A stretch of DNA of 64,000 nucleotides from CAVXGU01 sp963761615 (lineage in GTDB: Bacteria; Acidobacteriota; Vicinamibacteria; Vicinamibacterales; CAVVIG01), in the NCBI GenBank assembly GCA_963761615.1, contig CAVXGU010000004.1:558001-622000 (forward strand), given 5' to 3'. The notes under the pieces were generated by a model that was not told the origin of the DNA, did not search any database, and was given only the letters and a program-made list of their open reading frames with translations. This document shows, piece after piece, positions 46,288-54,475 of this stretch (the first letter of the stretch is position 1; each line of letters starts with the position of its first letter). The position numbers and the translations under genes were made by a program.

Positions 46288-47172
46288 ATGAAGTCGGTGA
46301 TGTGGGTACTCGGTGCAGTAGCGGTTTCGGCGGTGGCCGTCGCAGTCGCGGGAGCCCAGCAGATCGTGCTCCCCGGCCAGCCGCATGCGGAGTTCGGCGA
46401 CAGTGTCACGCCCGCCTTCGAGGGTTGGTACGATCTTCCCGACGGCTCTCACAACTTCCTGTTCGGGTACTACAACCGCAACAGCAAACAGGTCATCGAC
46501 ATTCCGGTCGGACCGAACAACAACGTGCAGCCCGGAGGGCCCGACCTCGGGCAGCCGACGCATTTCCTGACCGGTCGCAACTGGGGGCTGTTCGCCATCA
46601 ACGTCCCCAAGACCTACACGCTGCAGGACAAGCCGTTCGTCTGGTCGATCAATGCCAACGGTCAGCAGGTCCAGATCCCCACGGACTTCAAGCCTGAGTA
46701 CAACATCGACGTCTTCAGCGACGCGGAGCACAACACACCGCCGGTGATCAAGTTCGATGAGCGCGGGCAGACGGTTCAGGGACCGGTGAACACGTCGTTC
46801 GAGCGGACCGCGACGGTCGGCAAGCCGCTGGACCTTCCGATCTTGGCGAACGACGACAACATCTACACGAGCGGCAGCAACGCGCCGCGCAGCCGCATGG
46901 GCGATCCCGTGCGGTTCACGTGGACCCTGTACCGAGGGCCCGCGGACGTCACCTTCGCCAAGGCGGAGCCGAAGTTCGAGGTGACCTCCGGCGGCGCTGA
47001 ACTCGGCAAGCCCGTGTCCGGCAAGGGCGATACCACGGTCACCTTCTCCGAGGCCGGCGACTACTGGCTCCAGATCGTGGCGAACGACTACTCCGGGCCG
47101 GGTGGATCCGGATCCGGGGCGGCCGGGTGCTGCTGGACCAACGCGCTCCTCAAGGTCAAAGTCACGCAGTAA
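46288..47172 (+). CDS. Exported protein with C-terminal CCWTN motif, copy 1
   Basis: A 294-residue secreted protein from ATG 46288 behind GGGAAGG. After the signal peptide come two beta-rich regions: an N-terminal part with FEGWYDLPDGSHNFLFGYYNRN and a C-terminal Ig-like part (GDPVRFTWTLYRGPADVTF, TVTFSEAGDYWLQIVANDYSG). It closes with GCCWTNALLKVKVT, a vicinal Cys pair. I do not recognise the family and see no catalytic motif. A paralogue follows copper monooxygenase 3 in the same order, which ties the two protein types together; it may be a partner, carrier or docking protein. Confidence 0.8.
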   Translation: MKSVMWVLGAVAVSAVAVAVAGAQQIVLPGQPHAEFGDSVTPAFEGWYDLPDGSHNFLFGYYNRNSKQVIDIPVGPNNNVQPGGPDLGQPTHFLTGRNWGLFAINVPKTYTLQDKPFVWSINANGQQVQIPTDFKPEYNIDVFSDAEHNTPPVIKFDERGQTVQGPVNTSFERTATVGKPLDLPILANDDNIYTSGSNAPRSRMGDPVRFTWTLYRGPADVTFAKAEPKFEVTSGGAELGKPVSGKGDTTVTFSEAGDYWLQIVANDYSGPGGSGSGAAGCCWTNALLKVKVTQ

Positions 47173-47186
47173 GCATGTTTCGACCG

Positions 47187-47215
47187 CCCCGGCCGCCCAC
47201 GTGGCGCGGCCGGGG
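47187..47215 (+). terminator. GC hairpin after the CCWTN protein gene
   Basis: A 10-bp stem (CCCCGGCCGC with GCGGCCGGGG), 9-base loop, no T tract. A weak terminator or 3' stabiliser. Confidence 0.45.
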
Positions 47216-47330
47216 CCGTTCGCCGTTCGTCCCCGCCTCCTCCCACCCGTCTCGACGGCTTTCCCAGACACTCCACCTCGCATCGACATACGGTCCGCCG
47301 GGAATACCGCGAGCACGTCCGGGGTTCTGA

Positions 47331-47407
47331 GAGCCCAGAGCCCAGAGCCCAGAGCCCAGAGCCCAGAGCCCAGAGCCCAGAGCCCAGAGCCCAGAGCCCA
47401 GAGCCCG
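47331..47407. repeat. Perfect 7-bp tandem repeat GAGCCCA, about 11 copies
   Basis: Uninterrupted GAGCCCA units, the last one GAGCCCG, end about 12 bp before the start codon of the LPMO-like gene and run into its AAGGAG ribosome site. A 7-bp unit changes length out of step with the helix and could alter expression by slippage. Confidence 0.92.
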
Positions 47408-47418
47408 AAGGAGCCGTG

Positions 47419-48033
47419 ATGCAGCCGTTTGCCCGTCTGTCGCTGGCCGCCCTCGTCGCGGTCGCCCTGCCTGCCGTGGTGAGTGCCCACTTCGTCCTCG
47501 TGCAGCCGGCCCCGACGCTGCAGCAGGACCGTCTCGGCAATCCCCAGAAGCTCGGACCGTGCGGCGGGACGTCCGCGGACGCGGGCACGCCGTCCGGCGC
47601 CGTCACGCCGGTCCAGGGCGGCACCACGCTGCACATCGAAGTGCAGGAGACCGTCTTTCACCCGGGGCACTACCGCGTGGCGCTCGCCGTCAACGCCCTC
47701 AGCGAACTGCCGGCCGAGCCGGACGTCACCACGGAGGCCACGGCGAACGGCCCACGGTCGGTGTCGGCCGTGATCGACCAGGATCCGAAGCCGCCGGTGC
47801 TCGCCGATGGCGTGTTCGTCCACACCGACCGCGCCGCGATTGCCGCGCCGTTCGAGGCCGACGTGTCCGTGCCGAACATCACCTGCCCGAGGTGCACGCT
47901 GCAGGTCATCGAGTTCATGGCGCAGCACGGCTACAACGCCGACGGCGGCTACTTCTACCACCACTGCGCCGCGCTCGCGATCACGGCGGATCCGTCCAAG
48001 CCGATCGACACGCGCTGGCCCTCCGCGCGGTAG
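47419..48033 (+). CDS. Lytic polysaccharide monooxygenase-like copper protein (SCE4755-type)
   Basis: A 204-residue secreted protein. Signal peptide cleavage at VSA would leave His as residue 1 (HFVLVQPAP), the hallmark of the copper histidine brace. The mature chain continues with QDRLGNPQKLGPCGG, then VFHPGHYRVAL, ITCPRCTLQVIEFMAQHG and YFYHHCAAL, which can supply the second His and disulfides. The pattern fits the SCE4755 family of polysaccharide-monooxygenase-like proteins, whose substrate is not established. It is embedded among cytochrome c/copper monooxygenase genes and could receive electrons from them. ATG 47419 follows AAGGAG directly after a 7-bp tandem repeat. Confidence 0.82.
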   Translation: MQPFARLSLAALVAVALPAVVSAHFVLVQPAPTLQQDRLGNPQKLGPCGGTSADAGTPSGAVTPVQGGTTLHIEVQETVFHPGHYRVALAVNALSELPAEPDVTTEATANGPRSVSAVIDQDPKPPVLADGVFVHTDRAAIAAPFEADVSVPNITCPRCTLQVIEFMAQHGYNADGGYFYHHCAALAITADPSKPIDTRWPSAR

Positions 48034-48167
48034 CGGCCGCACGTCGGTTCTTCCCTCCGGGGCCGTCGCCGCGGCCGCAGGGCGGCATCCGGCGACCTCG
48101 GCCATTCGACCCGAATCGGGCGGGCTCCTCGTCGTTTGTCGACGTTTGTAAAAATCACGACAGACCC

Positions 48168-48196
48168 TTGCAGTCGCGGCGCCGCGGCGCGATACT
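48168..48196 (+). promoter_or_regulatory. Conserved promoter of copper monooxygenase 2
   Basis: -35 TTGCAG (48168-48173), a 17-bp spacer, -10 GATACT (48191-48196), with GTTTGTAAAAATCACGAC upstream, matching the blocks before paralogues 1 and 3. Confidence 0.75.
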
Positions 48197-48214
48197 GCAC
48201 GCCTCATGCGTACC

Positions 48215-48242
48215 ATTGGAGCACCAATGATTGGAGCACAAA
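48215..48242 (+). promoter_or_regulatory. Leader repeats ATTGGAGCACCAAT and ATTGGAGCACAAA
   Basis: Two direct copies 15 bp apart. The first is a palindrome (ATTGG-AGCA-CCAAT). They lie about 20-45 bp downstream of the -10 box. The 75-bp stretch from there to the ribosome site shows no further clear element. Confidence 0.6.
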
Positions 48243-48317
48243 TGGCTCAGTCTGTCTGGTGTGAGCGCGCGACGTGGCGATGGTGCGCGATGGCGAATGA
48301 CCGGCAAGGAGGGTGAC

Positions 48318-49715
48318 ATGGAAGGTTCGAAGCGACCACGCTGGCGGGCCGTGCGGCGTGCCGGCCTCGTGTCGGCAGCTGCGCTGTGCATGGCCGCGCC
48401 AGCCCTGGCGGCGGGTGCGCCGCCGACCGTGACGTTCACCAAGGACGTCGCGCCGATCCTGCAGGCGAAGTGTCAGGACTGCCATCAGCCCGGCTCGATC
48501 GCGCCGATGTCGCTCATGACCTACGAGGAGACGCGCCCGTGGGTGCGTGACATCCGCGAGCGGGTCGCCAACCGCGAGATGCCGCCGTGGCACATCGACA
48601 AGTCGGTGGGCATCCAGAAGTTCAAGAACGACTTCTCGCTGAGCGACGAGCAGGTCGCGACGATCGTCAAGTGGGTGGACGAGGGCGCGCCGAAGGGTGA
48701 CCCGGCCGACATGCCGCCGCCCAAGAAGATGCCGGATCCGAACCAGTGGAAGGGCGTGCTCGACGGGCTCGGCCAGCCGGATCTCGTGATCACGTCGCCG
48801 ATGTGGACGGAGCCGCCGGTGCACCAGGACGTCTGGTGGCGTCCGGAGCAGCCGATTCCGATCACCGAGCCGCGCTGGGTGCGGGCCGTCGAGATTCGAC
48901 CCTCGACGATTCCGGGCCGCCGGATCATGCACCACATCATCGCCCACCGCATCCTGAACGCGGACGAGGCCGACCAGGTCAACACCGGCACGGGGTCGCG
49001 CAACATCGCGCTGGTGGACACCCTGGTCAACTCGCGCCCGCAGTTGATGGAGTGGGCCATCGGCAAGAGCTACGACCTGTATCGCGCGGGCACCGGCAAG
49101 CGGATCGAGCCGGGCGAGAAGATCTCGTGGGAGATGCACATCCACGCCGTCGGCGAGCAGATTACCTCCGGCGCGCAGATCGCGATCTGGTTCTATCCGA
49201 AGGGCCAGGAGCCGACGAAGGAGACCTATCTCGTCGGATTCTCGGCGGTCGGCGACCACACCCAGGGCAGCTCGGGTCTCGACATCCGGCCGAACAGCAT
49301 CTCGATGTCGGAAGGCTTCACCACGCTGCGGAAGAACGCGATCCTCGAGAACTTCCAGCCGCACATGCACCTGCGCGGGAAGGCGATGGAAATCGAAGCC
49401 ATCCTGCCGAACGGCAACCACCAGGTGATCAGCTTCGTGCGGAACTTCAACTTCAACTGGATGACGAACTACGTCTACGCCGACGATGCGGCGCCGGCGT
49501 TCCCGAAGGGGACGATCATCCACGTGATTGCCTGGTACGACAACACGGCAGGCAACCGGAACAACCCCGATCCGAACCAGTGGGTCGGCTACGGCAACCG
49601 GACGGTGGACGAGATGGGCCACGCCTGGGTGAACGTGACCTACCTGAGCGATCAGGAGTACGCCGCCTGGTTGAAGAAGCACTCGAAGACTCCCAACCGG
49701 AGCCAGCAGCAGTAA
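48318..49715 (+). CDS. Cytochrome c / copper type II monooxygenase fusion, copy 2
   Basis: A 465-residue paralogue with the same architecture: signal peptide, CQDCH heme domain, copper monooxygenase-like C-terminal half (MHHIIAHR, MHIHAVGEQ, QPHMHLRGK). ATG 48318 has the same AAGGAGGGTGAC ribosome site as copy 3. Bases 49341-49527 are identical to 45814-46000 of copy 1, over the putative copper-binding region. No CCWTN-protein gene follows this copy; a terminator and the promoter of copy 3 come next. Confidence 0.88.
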   Translation: MEGSKRPRWRAVRRAGLVSAAALCMAAPALAAGAPPTVTFTKDVAPILQAKCQDCHQPGSIAPMSLMTYEETRPWVRDIRERVANREMPPWHIDKSVGIQKFKNDFSLSDEQVATIVKWVDEGAPKGDPADMPPPKKMPDPNQWKGVLDGLGQPDLVITSPMWTEPPVHQDVWWRPEQPIPITEPRWVRAVEIRPSTIPGRRIMHHIIAHRILNADEADQVNTGTGSRNIALVDTLVNSRPQLMEWAIGKSYDLYRAGTGKRIEPGEKISWEMHIHAVGEQITSGAQIAIWFYPKGQEPTKETYLVGFSAVGDHTQGSSGLDIRPNSISMSEGFTTLRKNAILENFQPHMHLRGKAMEIEAILPNGNHQVISFVRNFNFNWMTNYVYADDAAPAFPKGTIIHVIAWYDNTAGNRNNPDPNQWVGYGNRTVDEMGHAWVNVTYLSDQEYAAWLKKHSKTPNRSQQQ

Positions 49716-49732
49716 GCCGTTCGGCACACCTT

Positions 49733-49770
49733 GCGAGGCGCCCGCCCACCGTGGCGGGTGCCTCGCCTCT
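49733..49770 (+). terminator. Terminator after copper monooxygenase 2
   Basis: A 14-bp stem with one G-T pair (49733-49746 with 49753-49766), loop CACCGT, then CTCTGT. Its arms are nearly the same sequence as the terminator after copy 1, so it was duplicated with the gene. Confidence 0.78.
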
Positions 49771-49881
49771 GTCGCGGCCGACGCGTACTTGCGGTCGCCG
49801 CCCTCCGTTCGTAGACACACCGAGACAACTCGCCCGATCGGAACTCAGCCGCAGGTATTTTGTAAAAGTTGTCACGACGAC

Positions 49882-49910
49882 TTGCGGCCGACGCCGCGCG
49901 GCGAGATACT
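49882..49910 (+). promoter_or_regulatory. Conserved promoter of copper monooxygenase 3
   Basis: -35 TTGCGG (49882-49887), a 17-bp spacer, -10 GATACT (49905-49910). Upstream TTTTGTAAAAGTTGTCACGACG closely matches the block before copy 1. Confidence 0.75.
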
Positions 49911-49924
49911 GACTCGTGCATACG

Positions 49925-49982
49925 ATTGGAGCACAAACGGTTGGAGCACAAAGCGATATGTGCTACATTGTTTGAGCTCAAA
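49925..49982 (+). promoter_or_regulatory. Leader repeats TTGGAGCACAAA (x2) and perfect palindrome TTTGAGCTCAAA
   Basis: ATTGGAGCACAAA at 49925-49937, GTTGGAGCACAAA at 49940-49952, and the perfect 12-bp palindrome TTTGAGCTCAAA at 49971-49982. The series begins about 15 bases after the -10 box and ends about 30 bases before the start codon, so it is in the 5' leader. Confidence 0.65.
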
Positions 49983-50013
49983 CTATGTTGGGGAACCCGG
50001 CAAGGAGGGTGAC

Positions 50014-51417
50014 ATGGAAGGTTCGAAGGGGACGGGCTGGAGGGGCATGTGGCAGGCCGGCTTCGTGTCGGCAGCCGCGCTGTGCATGGCCGCGCCAGCC
50101 CTGGCGGCGGGCGCGCCGCCGACCGTGACGTTCACCAAGGACGTCGCGCCGATTCTGCAGGCGAAGTGTCAGGACTGCCACCAGCCTGGATCCATCGCAC
50201 CGATGTCGCTCATGACGTACGAGGAGACCCGTCCGTGGGTCCGGGACATCCGTGAGCGGGTGTCGGAGCGCGAGATGCCGCCCTGGCACATCGACAAGTC
50301 GGTGGGCATCCAGAAGTTCAAGAACGACTTCTCGCTGAGCGACGCGCAGATCGCGACGATCGTGAAGTGGGTGGACGAGGGCGCCCCGAAGGGCGACCCG
50401 GCCGACATGCCGCCGCCCAAGAAGATGCCGGATCCGAACCAGTGGAAGGGCGTGATCGACGGCCTGGGCCAGCCCGACCTGGTCCTCACGTCGCCGTCGT
50501 GGACCGAGCCGCCGGTGCACCAGGACGTCTGGTGGCGGCCGGAGCAGCCGATTCCCATCACCGAGCCGCGCTGGGTGCGGGCGGTCGAGATCCGGCCCGC
50601 GACGACTCCCGGCCGGCGGATCTTCCATCACATCATCGCCTACCGCGAGCTGAACGCGGACGAGGCCGACCAGGTGAACACGGGCACGGGCGGCGGGGGC
50701 CGGAACCTCGCACTGGTCGATGCCCTGGTCAACCGGCGCCCGCAGCTGATGGAGTGGGCGATCGGCAAGACCTACGACCTGTACCGCGCGGGCACCGGCA
50801 AGCGGATCGAACCGGGCGAGAAGATCTCGTGGGAGATGCACATCCACGCCGTCGGCGAGCAGATCACGTCTGCCGCGCAGATTGCGATCTGGTTCTATCC
50901 GAAGGGCCAGGAGCCGAGCAAGGAGACCTATCTCGTCGGGTTCCAGGCGGTCGGCGACCGGACCCCGGGCAGCTCGGGTCTCGACATCCGGCCGAACAGC
51001 ATCTCGATGTCCGAGGGCTTCACCACGCTCACGAAGAACGCGATTCTCGAGAACTTCCAGCCGCACATGCACCTGCGGGGGAAGGCGATGGAGCTCGAGG
51101 CCATCCTGCCGAACGGCCAGCACCAGGTCGTGAGCTTCGTGCGGAACTTCAACTTCAACTGGATGACGAACTACGTCTACGCCGACGATGCGGCGCCGGC
51201 GTTCCCGAAGGGGACGATCATCCACGTGACCGCCTGGTACGACAACACGGCGGGGAACCGGAACAACCCCGATCCGAACCAGTGGGTCGGCTACGGCAAC
51301 CGGACGGTGGACGAGATGGGCCACGCGTGGGTGAACGTGACGTATCTCACCGACCAGGAGTACGCCGCCTGGCTGAAGAAACACTCGAAGACTCCCAACC
51401 GGAGTCAGCAACAGTAG
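50014..51417 (+). CDS. Cytochrome c / copper type II monooxygenase fusion, copy 3
   Basis: A 467-residue third paralogue: signal peptide, heme motif CQDCH, then FHHIIAYR (Phe replaces the Met before HH in the other copies), MHIHAVGEQ and QPHMHLRGK. It is slightly more diverged in the copper region (MELEAILPNGQ). It is followed by a terminator hairpin and then a CCWTN-protein gene, repeating the order seen for copy 1. Same predicted function: periplasmic heme-fed copper oxygenase of unknown substrate. Confidence 0.88.
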   Translation: MEGSKGTGWRGMWQAGFVSAAALCMAAPALAAGAPPTVTFTKDVAPILQAKCQDCHQPGSIAPMSLMTYEETRPWVRDIRERVSEREMPPWHIDKSVGIQKFKNDFSLSDAQIATIVKWVDEGAPKGDPADMPPPKKMPDPNQWKGVIDGLGQPDLVLTSPSWTEPPVHQDVWWRPEQPIPITEPRWVRAVEIRPATTPGRRIFHHIIAYRELNADEADQVNTGTGGGGRNLALVDALVNRRPQLMEWAIGKTYDLYRAGTGKRIEPGEKISWEMHIHAVGEQITSAAQIAIWFYPKGQEPSKETYLVGFQAVGDRTPGSSGLDIRPNSISMSEGFTTLTKNAILENFQPHMHLRGKAMELEAILPNGQHQVVSFVRNFNFNWMTNYVYADDAAPAFPKGTIIHVTAWYDNTAGNRNNPDPNQWVGYGNRTVDEMGHAWVNVTYLTDQEYAAWLKKHSKTPNRSQQQ

Positions 51418-51428
51418 TCCAACGACGC

Positions 51429-51467
51429 GCGGGGCGCCGTCCTGCAGGGCGGCGCCCCGCCCTTTTT
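51429..51467 (+). terminator. Terminator/attenuator after copper monooxygenase 3
   Basis: An 11-bp perfect GC stem (51429-51439 with 51450-51460), 10-base loop, then CCTTTTTC. It lies before the start of the following CCWTN-protein gene. Confidence 0.85.
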
Positions 51468-51489
51468 CGCGCGAGCGGGAAGGCATCGC

Positions 51490-52386
51490 ATGAAGTCGGT
51501 GACGTGGGTACTCAGCGCAGCAGCAGTTTCGGCGATGATGGTGGCGGCGGTGGCGGTGGTGGGCGCGCAGCAGTCGATCGTGTTGCCCGGTCAGCCGCAT
51601 GCCGAGTTCGGTGACAGCATCACGCCCGCCTACGAGGGATGGTTCAACGCCCCCGATGGTTCGCAGAACTTCCTGTTCGGGTACTACAACCGCAACAGCA
51701 AACAGATCATCGACATTCCTGTCGGCCCGAACAACAACGTCCAGCCCGGCGGGCCCGACCTCGGCCAGCCGACACACTTCCTGACCGGCCGCCAGTGGGG
51801 CCTCTTCGTCATCCCCGCGCCGAAGGGCTACACGCTGCAGGACAAGCCGTTCGTCTGGTCGATCACGGCCAACGGGAAGCAGATCCAGATCCCGACGGAC
51901 TTCAAGCCGGAGTTCAACGTCGACGTGCTCAACGACGCGGAACATAACACGCCGCCGGTGGTCAAGTTCGACATGAAGGGCCAGACGGTCCAGGGACCGA
52001 TCAACACCTCGTTCGATGAGACGGCGACGGTCGGCAAGCCGATGGATCTTCCGATCTCGGCGACCGACGACAACATCTACACGAGCGGCAGCAATGCCCC
52101 GCGCTCGCGGCTCGGCGATCCCGTCCGGTTCAGATGGATTCTGTACCGCGGCCCCGCCGACCCGACCTTTGCGAAGTCGACGCCGAAGTTCATGCTCACG
52201 AGCGGCGGCGACACCATCGGCAAGCCAGTGTCCGGCAAGAGCGACACGACCGTCACCTTCCCGCAGGCAGGCGAGTACTGGCTGCAGCTGACCGCGAACG
52301 ACTACTCGGGGCCCGGCGGCACCGGATCCGGGGCCGCGGGCTGCTGCTGGACCAACACGCTCGTGAAGGTCAAGGTCGCTCCGTAG
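51490..52386 (+). CDS. Exported protein with C-terminal CCWTN motif, copy 2
   Basis: A 298-residue paralogue of the protein at 46288. The signal peptide is longer (MVAAVAVVGAQQ) but the body is the same: YEGWFNAPDGSQNFLFGYYNRN, GPNNNVQPGGPDLGQPTHFLTGR, and the ending GCCWTNTLVKVKVA. ATG 51490 follows GGGAAGGC. It again sits directly behind a copper monooxygenase and its terminator. Function unknown. Confidence 0.82.
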   Translation: MKSVTWVLSAAAVSAMMVAAVAVVGAQQSIVLPGQPHAEFGDSITPAYEGWFNAPDGSQNFLFGYYNRNSKQIIDIPVGPNNNVQPGGPDLGQPTHFLTGRQWGLFVIPAPKGYTLQDKPFVWSITANGKQIQIPTDFKPEFNVDVLNDAEHNTPPVVKFDMKGQTVQGPINTSFDETATVGKPMDLPISATDDNIYTSGSNAPRSRLGDPVRFRWILYRGPADPTFAKSTPKFMLTSGGDTIGKPVSGKSDTTVTFPQAGEYWLQLTANDYSGPGGTGSGAAGCCWTNTLVKVKVAP

Positions 52387-52470
52387 CGCACCCCTCCAGG
52401 CCACCCGGTCGCGTCCCGCGCGGCCGGGCGGTTGTCTTCCGATCGCCGGTCGAATAGCATCGCGGGATCC

Positions 52471-53721
52471 GTGCTGTTCGACCAGCCCGCCTTCCTCTTC
52501 GTCTTCCTGCCGATCGTCCTGGCGGCCTTCTATCTCGCGCTGCTGGTGGAGCGATTGCCCAGGCGGTGGTTCGGCTGGGCGTCGGAGGCGAGCACCTGGG
52601 TGCTGGTCGGCGCCGGCGCGTACTTCGTCTGGGCGGGCGGTCAGGCGTTCCTCGCGCTCCCGGGGTCGGCGCCGGCGTTCGCGCCGGCCGGGGCCCTCGT
52701 GCTCTTCTGCCTCGTCGTCTCGTCGCTCGTCGATTCCTCACGCGGCGAGGCCACCTTCGACCGCTCGATCGACGTCACGCTGTACGTCCTGCAGTTCCCG
52801 TTGCTGGTCGCCGGGCCGATCATCCGCTTCAAGGACTTCGCGTCGCAGCGCGCCCGGCGCGCCGTCGGCATGGGGCCCTTCACCTACGGCGTCCGGCGCG
52901 TCGTCACCGGACTGGTGAAGGCGGTCCTGGTGGGCGGGACGCTGGCGGCGCCGGCCAACGCGATCTTCGCGCAGCCGTCGTGGCAGCTCACGACCGATGC
53001 CGCGTGGCTCGGCGCCGCGTGCTACGGACTGCAGATCTACTTCCAGTTCTCGGGCTACTCGGACGTGGCCATCGGGCTCGGGCGGATGCTGGGCTTCCGC
53101 TATCCGGAGAACTTCCGCCGCCCCTATACCGCGGCGTCGATGCGGGACTTCTGGCGCCACTGGAACGTCACGCTCGTCCAGTGGCTGCGCGACTATCTCT
53201 ATCTGCCGATCGCCGGACGCGACAACCCGACGCCGCGCCTCTATCTCAACATGGTCGTCGGGTTCTGTCTCATGGGCCTCTGGCACGGCGGCCGGTGGAC
53301 CGTCGTGGCCTGGGCGGTCTACTCGAGCCTGTGGCTGGCGCTCGAGGCGATCGGCCTCGGCGATCGGATCGACCGCCTGCCGGTCGCCCTGCGGCACCTC
53401 TACGTGCTGTTCGTCGTCGGCGTGGGCTGGGTGATTCTGCGGCCCGGCGTCGAGGCAGGCACGCTGCGCTACCTCGCGATCATGGCGGGGGCCCAGGGCC
53501 GCGATTTTACGGCGCTCGGCTACATGACCCTGTGGCGCTGGGCGGCGCTCGCCACGGCGGTCCTGTTCGCCGGGCCGCTCGTGCCCTGGATCAGCCGCTG
53601 GAGGGTGAGCGTGGATGCCGCGACGACGTCGCTCCTGATGATGATGACGGCGATGGGGGTCCTGGCCTGGAAGAGCGGGACCGACTTCGTCGACTCGATT
53701 CGCCATCACGACCGGGCCTAG
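52471..53721 (+). CDS. MBOAT family O-acyltransferase (AlgI/DltB-like)
   Basis: About 416 residues from GTG 52471 (TTG 52432 would add 13). It has around ten membrane helices. It opens with LFDQPAFLFVFLPIV, the usual AlgI-type start, and has GPIIRFKDF, YGLQIYFQFSGYSDVAIGLGRMLGF, PYTAASMRDFWRHWNVTLVQWLRDYLYLP and the catalytic His in GLWHGGRWT. It transfers acyl groups to a polysaccharide or wall polymer from the membrane. No AlgJ-like partner lies nearby. The acceptor is unknown. Confidence 0.92.
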   Translation: MLFDQPAFLFVFLPIVLAAFYLALLVERLPRRWFGWASEASTWVLVGAGAYFVWAGGQAFLALPGSAPAFAPAGALVLFCLVVSSLVDSSRGEATFDRSIDVTLYVLQFPLLVAGPIIRFKDFASQRARRAVGMGPFTYGVRRVVTGLVKAVLVGGTLAAPANAIFAQPSWQLTTDAAWLGAACYGLQIYFQFSGYSDVAIGLGRMLGFRYPENFRRPYTAASMRDFWRHWNVTLVQWLRDYLYLPIAGRDNPTPRLYLNMVVGFCLMGLWHGGRWTVVAWAVYSSLWLALEAIGLGDRIDRLPVALRHLYVLFVVGVGWVILRPGVEAGTLRYLAIMAGAQGRDFTALGYMTLWRWAALATAVLFAGPLVPWISRWRVSVDAATTSLLMMMTAMGVLAWKSGTDFVDSIRHHDRA

Positions 53722-53781
53722 CACCGCCCCGGGGGCCGGGTGCTACCATCGGGTCGTCAGGGTCTGGAGGACGCGGAGGCG

Positions 53782-54384
53782 ATGGCTCGAATCAGGCTGG
53801 CCCGCGAGGCGGACGCGGGCGCGATCGCGGCGATCTACGCGCCGTTCGTCGAGGACACGGCGACCTCGTTCGAGACGCTCCCGCCGGCCCGCGAGGAGAT
53901 GGTGCGACGGATCGCGGCGACCACGGCCGGCTACCCGTGGCTCGTGTGCGAGATTGGCGACGGCATCGCCGGGTACGCCTACGCCACGCAGCATCGGGGT
54001 CGGGCGGCCTATCGATGGTCGGTCGACACGTCGGTGTACATCGACCCCGCCCACCATCGCCGCGGCGTGGGCCGCGGCCTGTACGCGTCGCTCTTCGAGA
54101 TCCTGCGGGCGCAAGGCTTCGTGAACGCCTACGCCGGAATCACGCTGCCCAATCCAGGCAGCGTCGCCTTGCACGAGGCGGTCGGCTTCACGAAGGTCGG
54201 CGTCTACGAACGGGTGGGCTACAAGCGCGGCACGTGGCACGACGTCGGCTGGTGGCATCTCGCCCTCGGCGTGCACGGCGCCGCGCCCGGCGAGCCGGTC
54301 CCGCTGGCCGGCGTCGTGGACGGTCCGGACTGGGAGGTCCTGGTCGCCAGCGGCGCGGCGCTCGTCCGGGCGGAGATCGGTTGA
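53782..54384 (+). CDS. GNAT family N-acetyltransferase (phosphinothricin/methionine sulfoximine type)
   Basis: A 200-residue acetyltransferase from ATG 53782. It opens RLAREADAGAIAAIYAPFV and contains the acetyl-CoA motif YIDPAHHRRGVGRGLYASL plus the PAT-type block SVALHEAVGFTKVGVYERVGYKRGTWHDVGWW. Relatives acetylate phosphinothricin, methionine sulfoximine or other amino acids. A C-terminal extension of about 25 residues follows the usual family end. Confidence 0.9.
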   Translation: MARIRLAREADAGAIAAIYAPFVEDTATSFETLPPAREEMVRRIAATTAGYPWLVCEIGDGIAGYAYATQHRGRAAYRWSVDTSVYIDPAHHRRGVGRGLYASLFEILRAQGFVNAYAGITLPNPGSVALHEAVGFTKVGVYERVGYKRGTWHDVGWWHLALGVHGAAPGEPVPLAGVVDGPDWEVLVASGAALVRAEIG

Positions 54385-54475
54385 GCCAGTCGAATCGTCT
54401 CCCTGTGCGCGACGTCGATCGGCCCGGCGGCGACGTTCACGTGGGTTGCCGACTGGCCGCCGGGGAGGCCTGACC

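Noticed and set aside
44549..50013. Additional small genes in the 240-300-bp spacers of the copper island
   Set aside because: No frame with a ribosome site and plausible composition; the spacers are accounted for by terminators, promoters and leader repeats.
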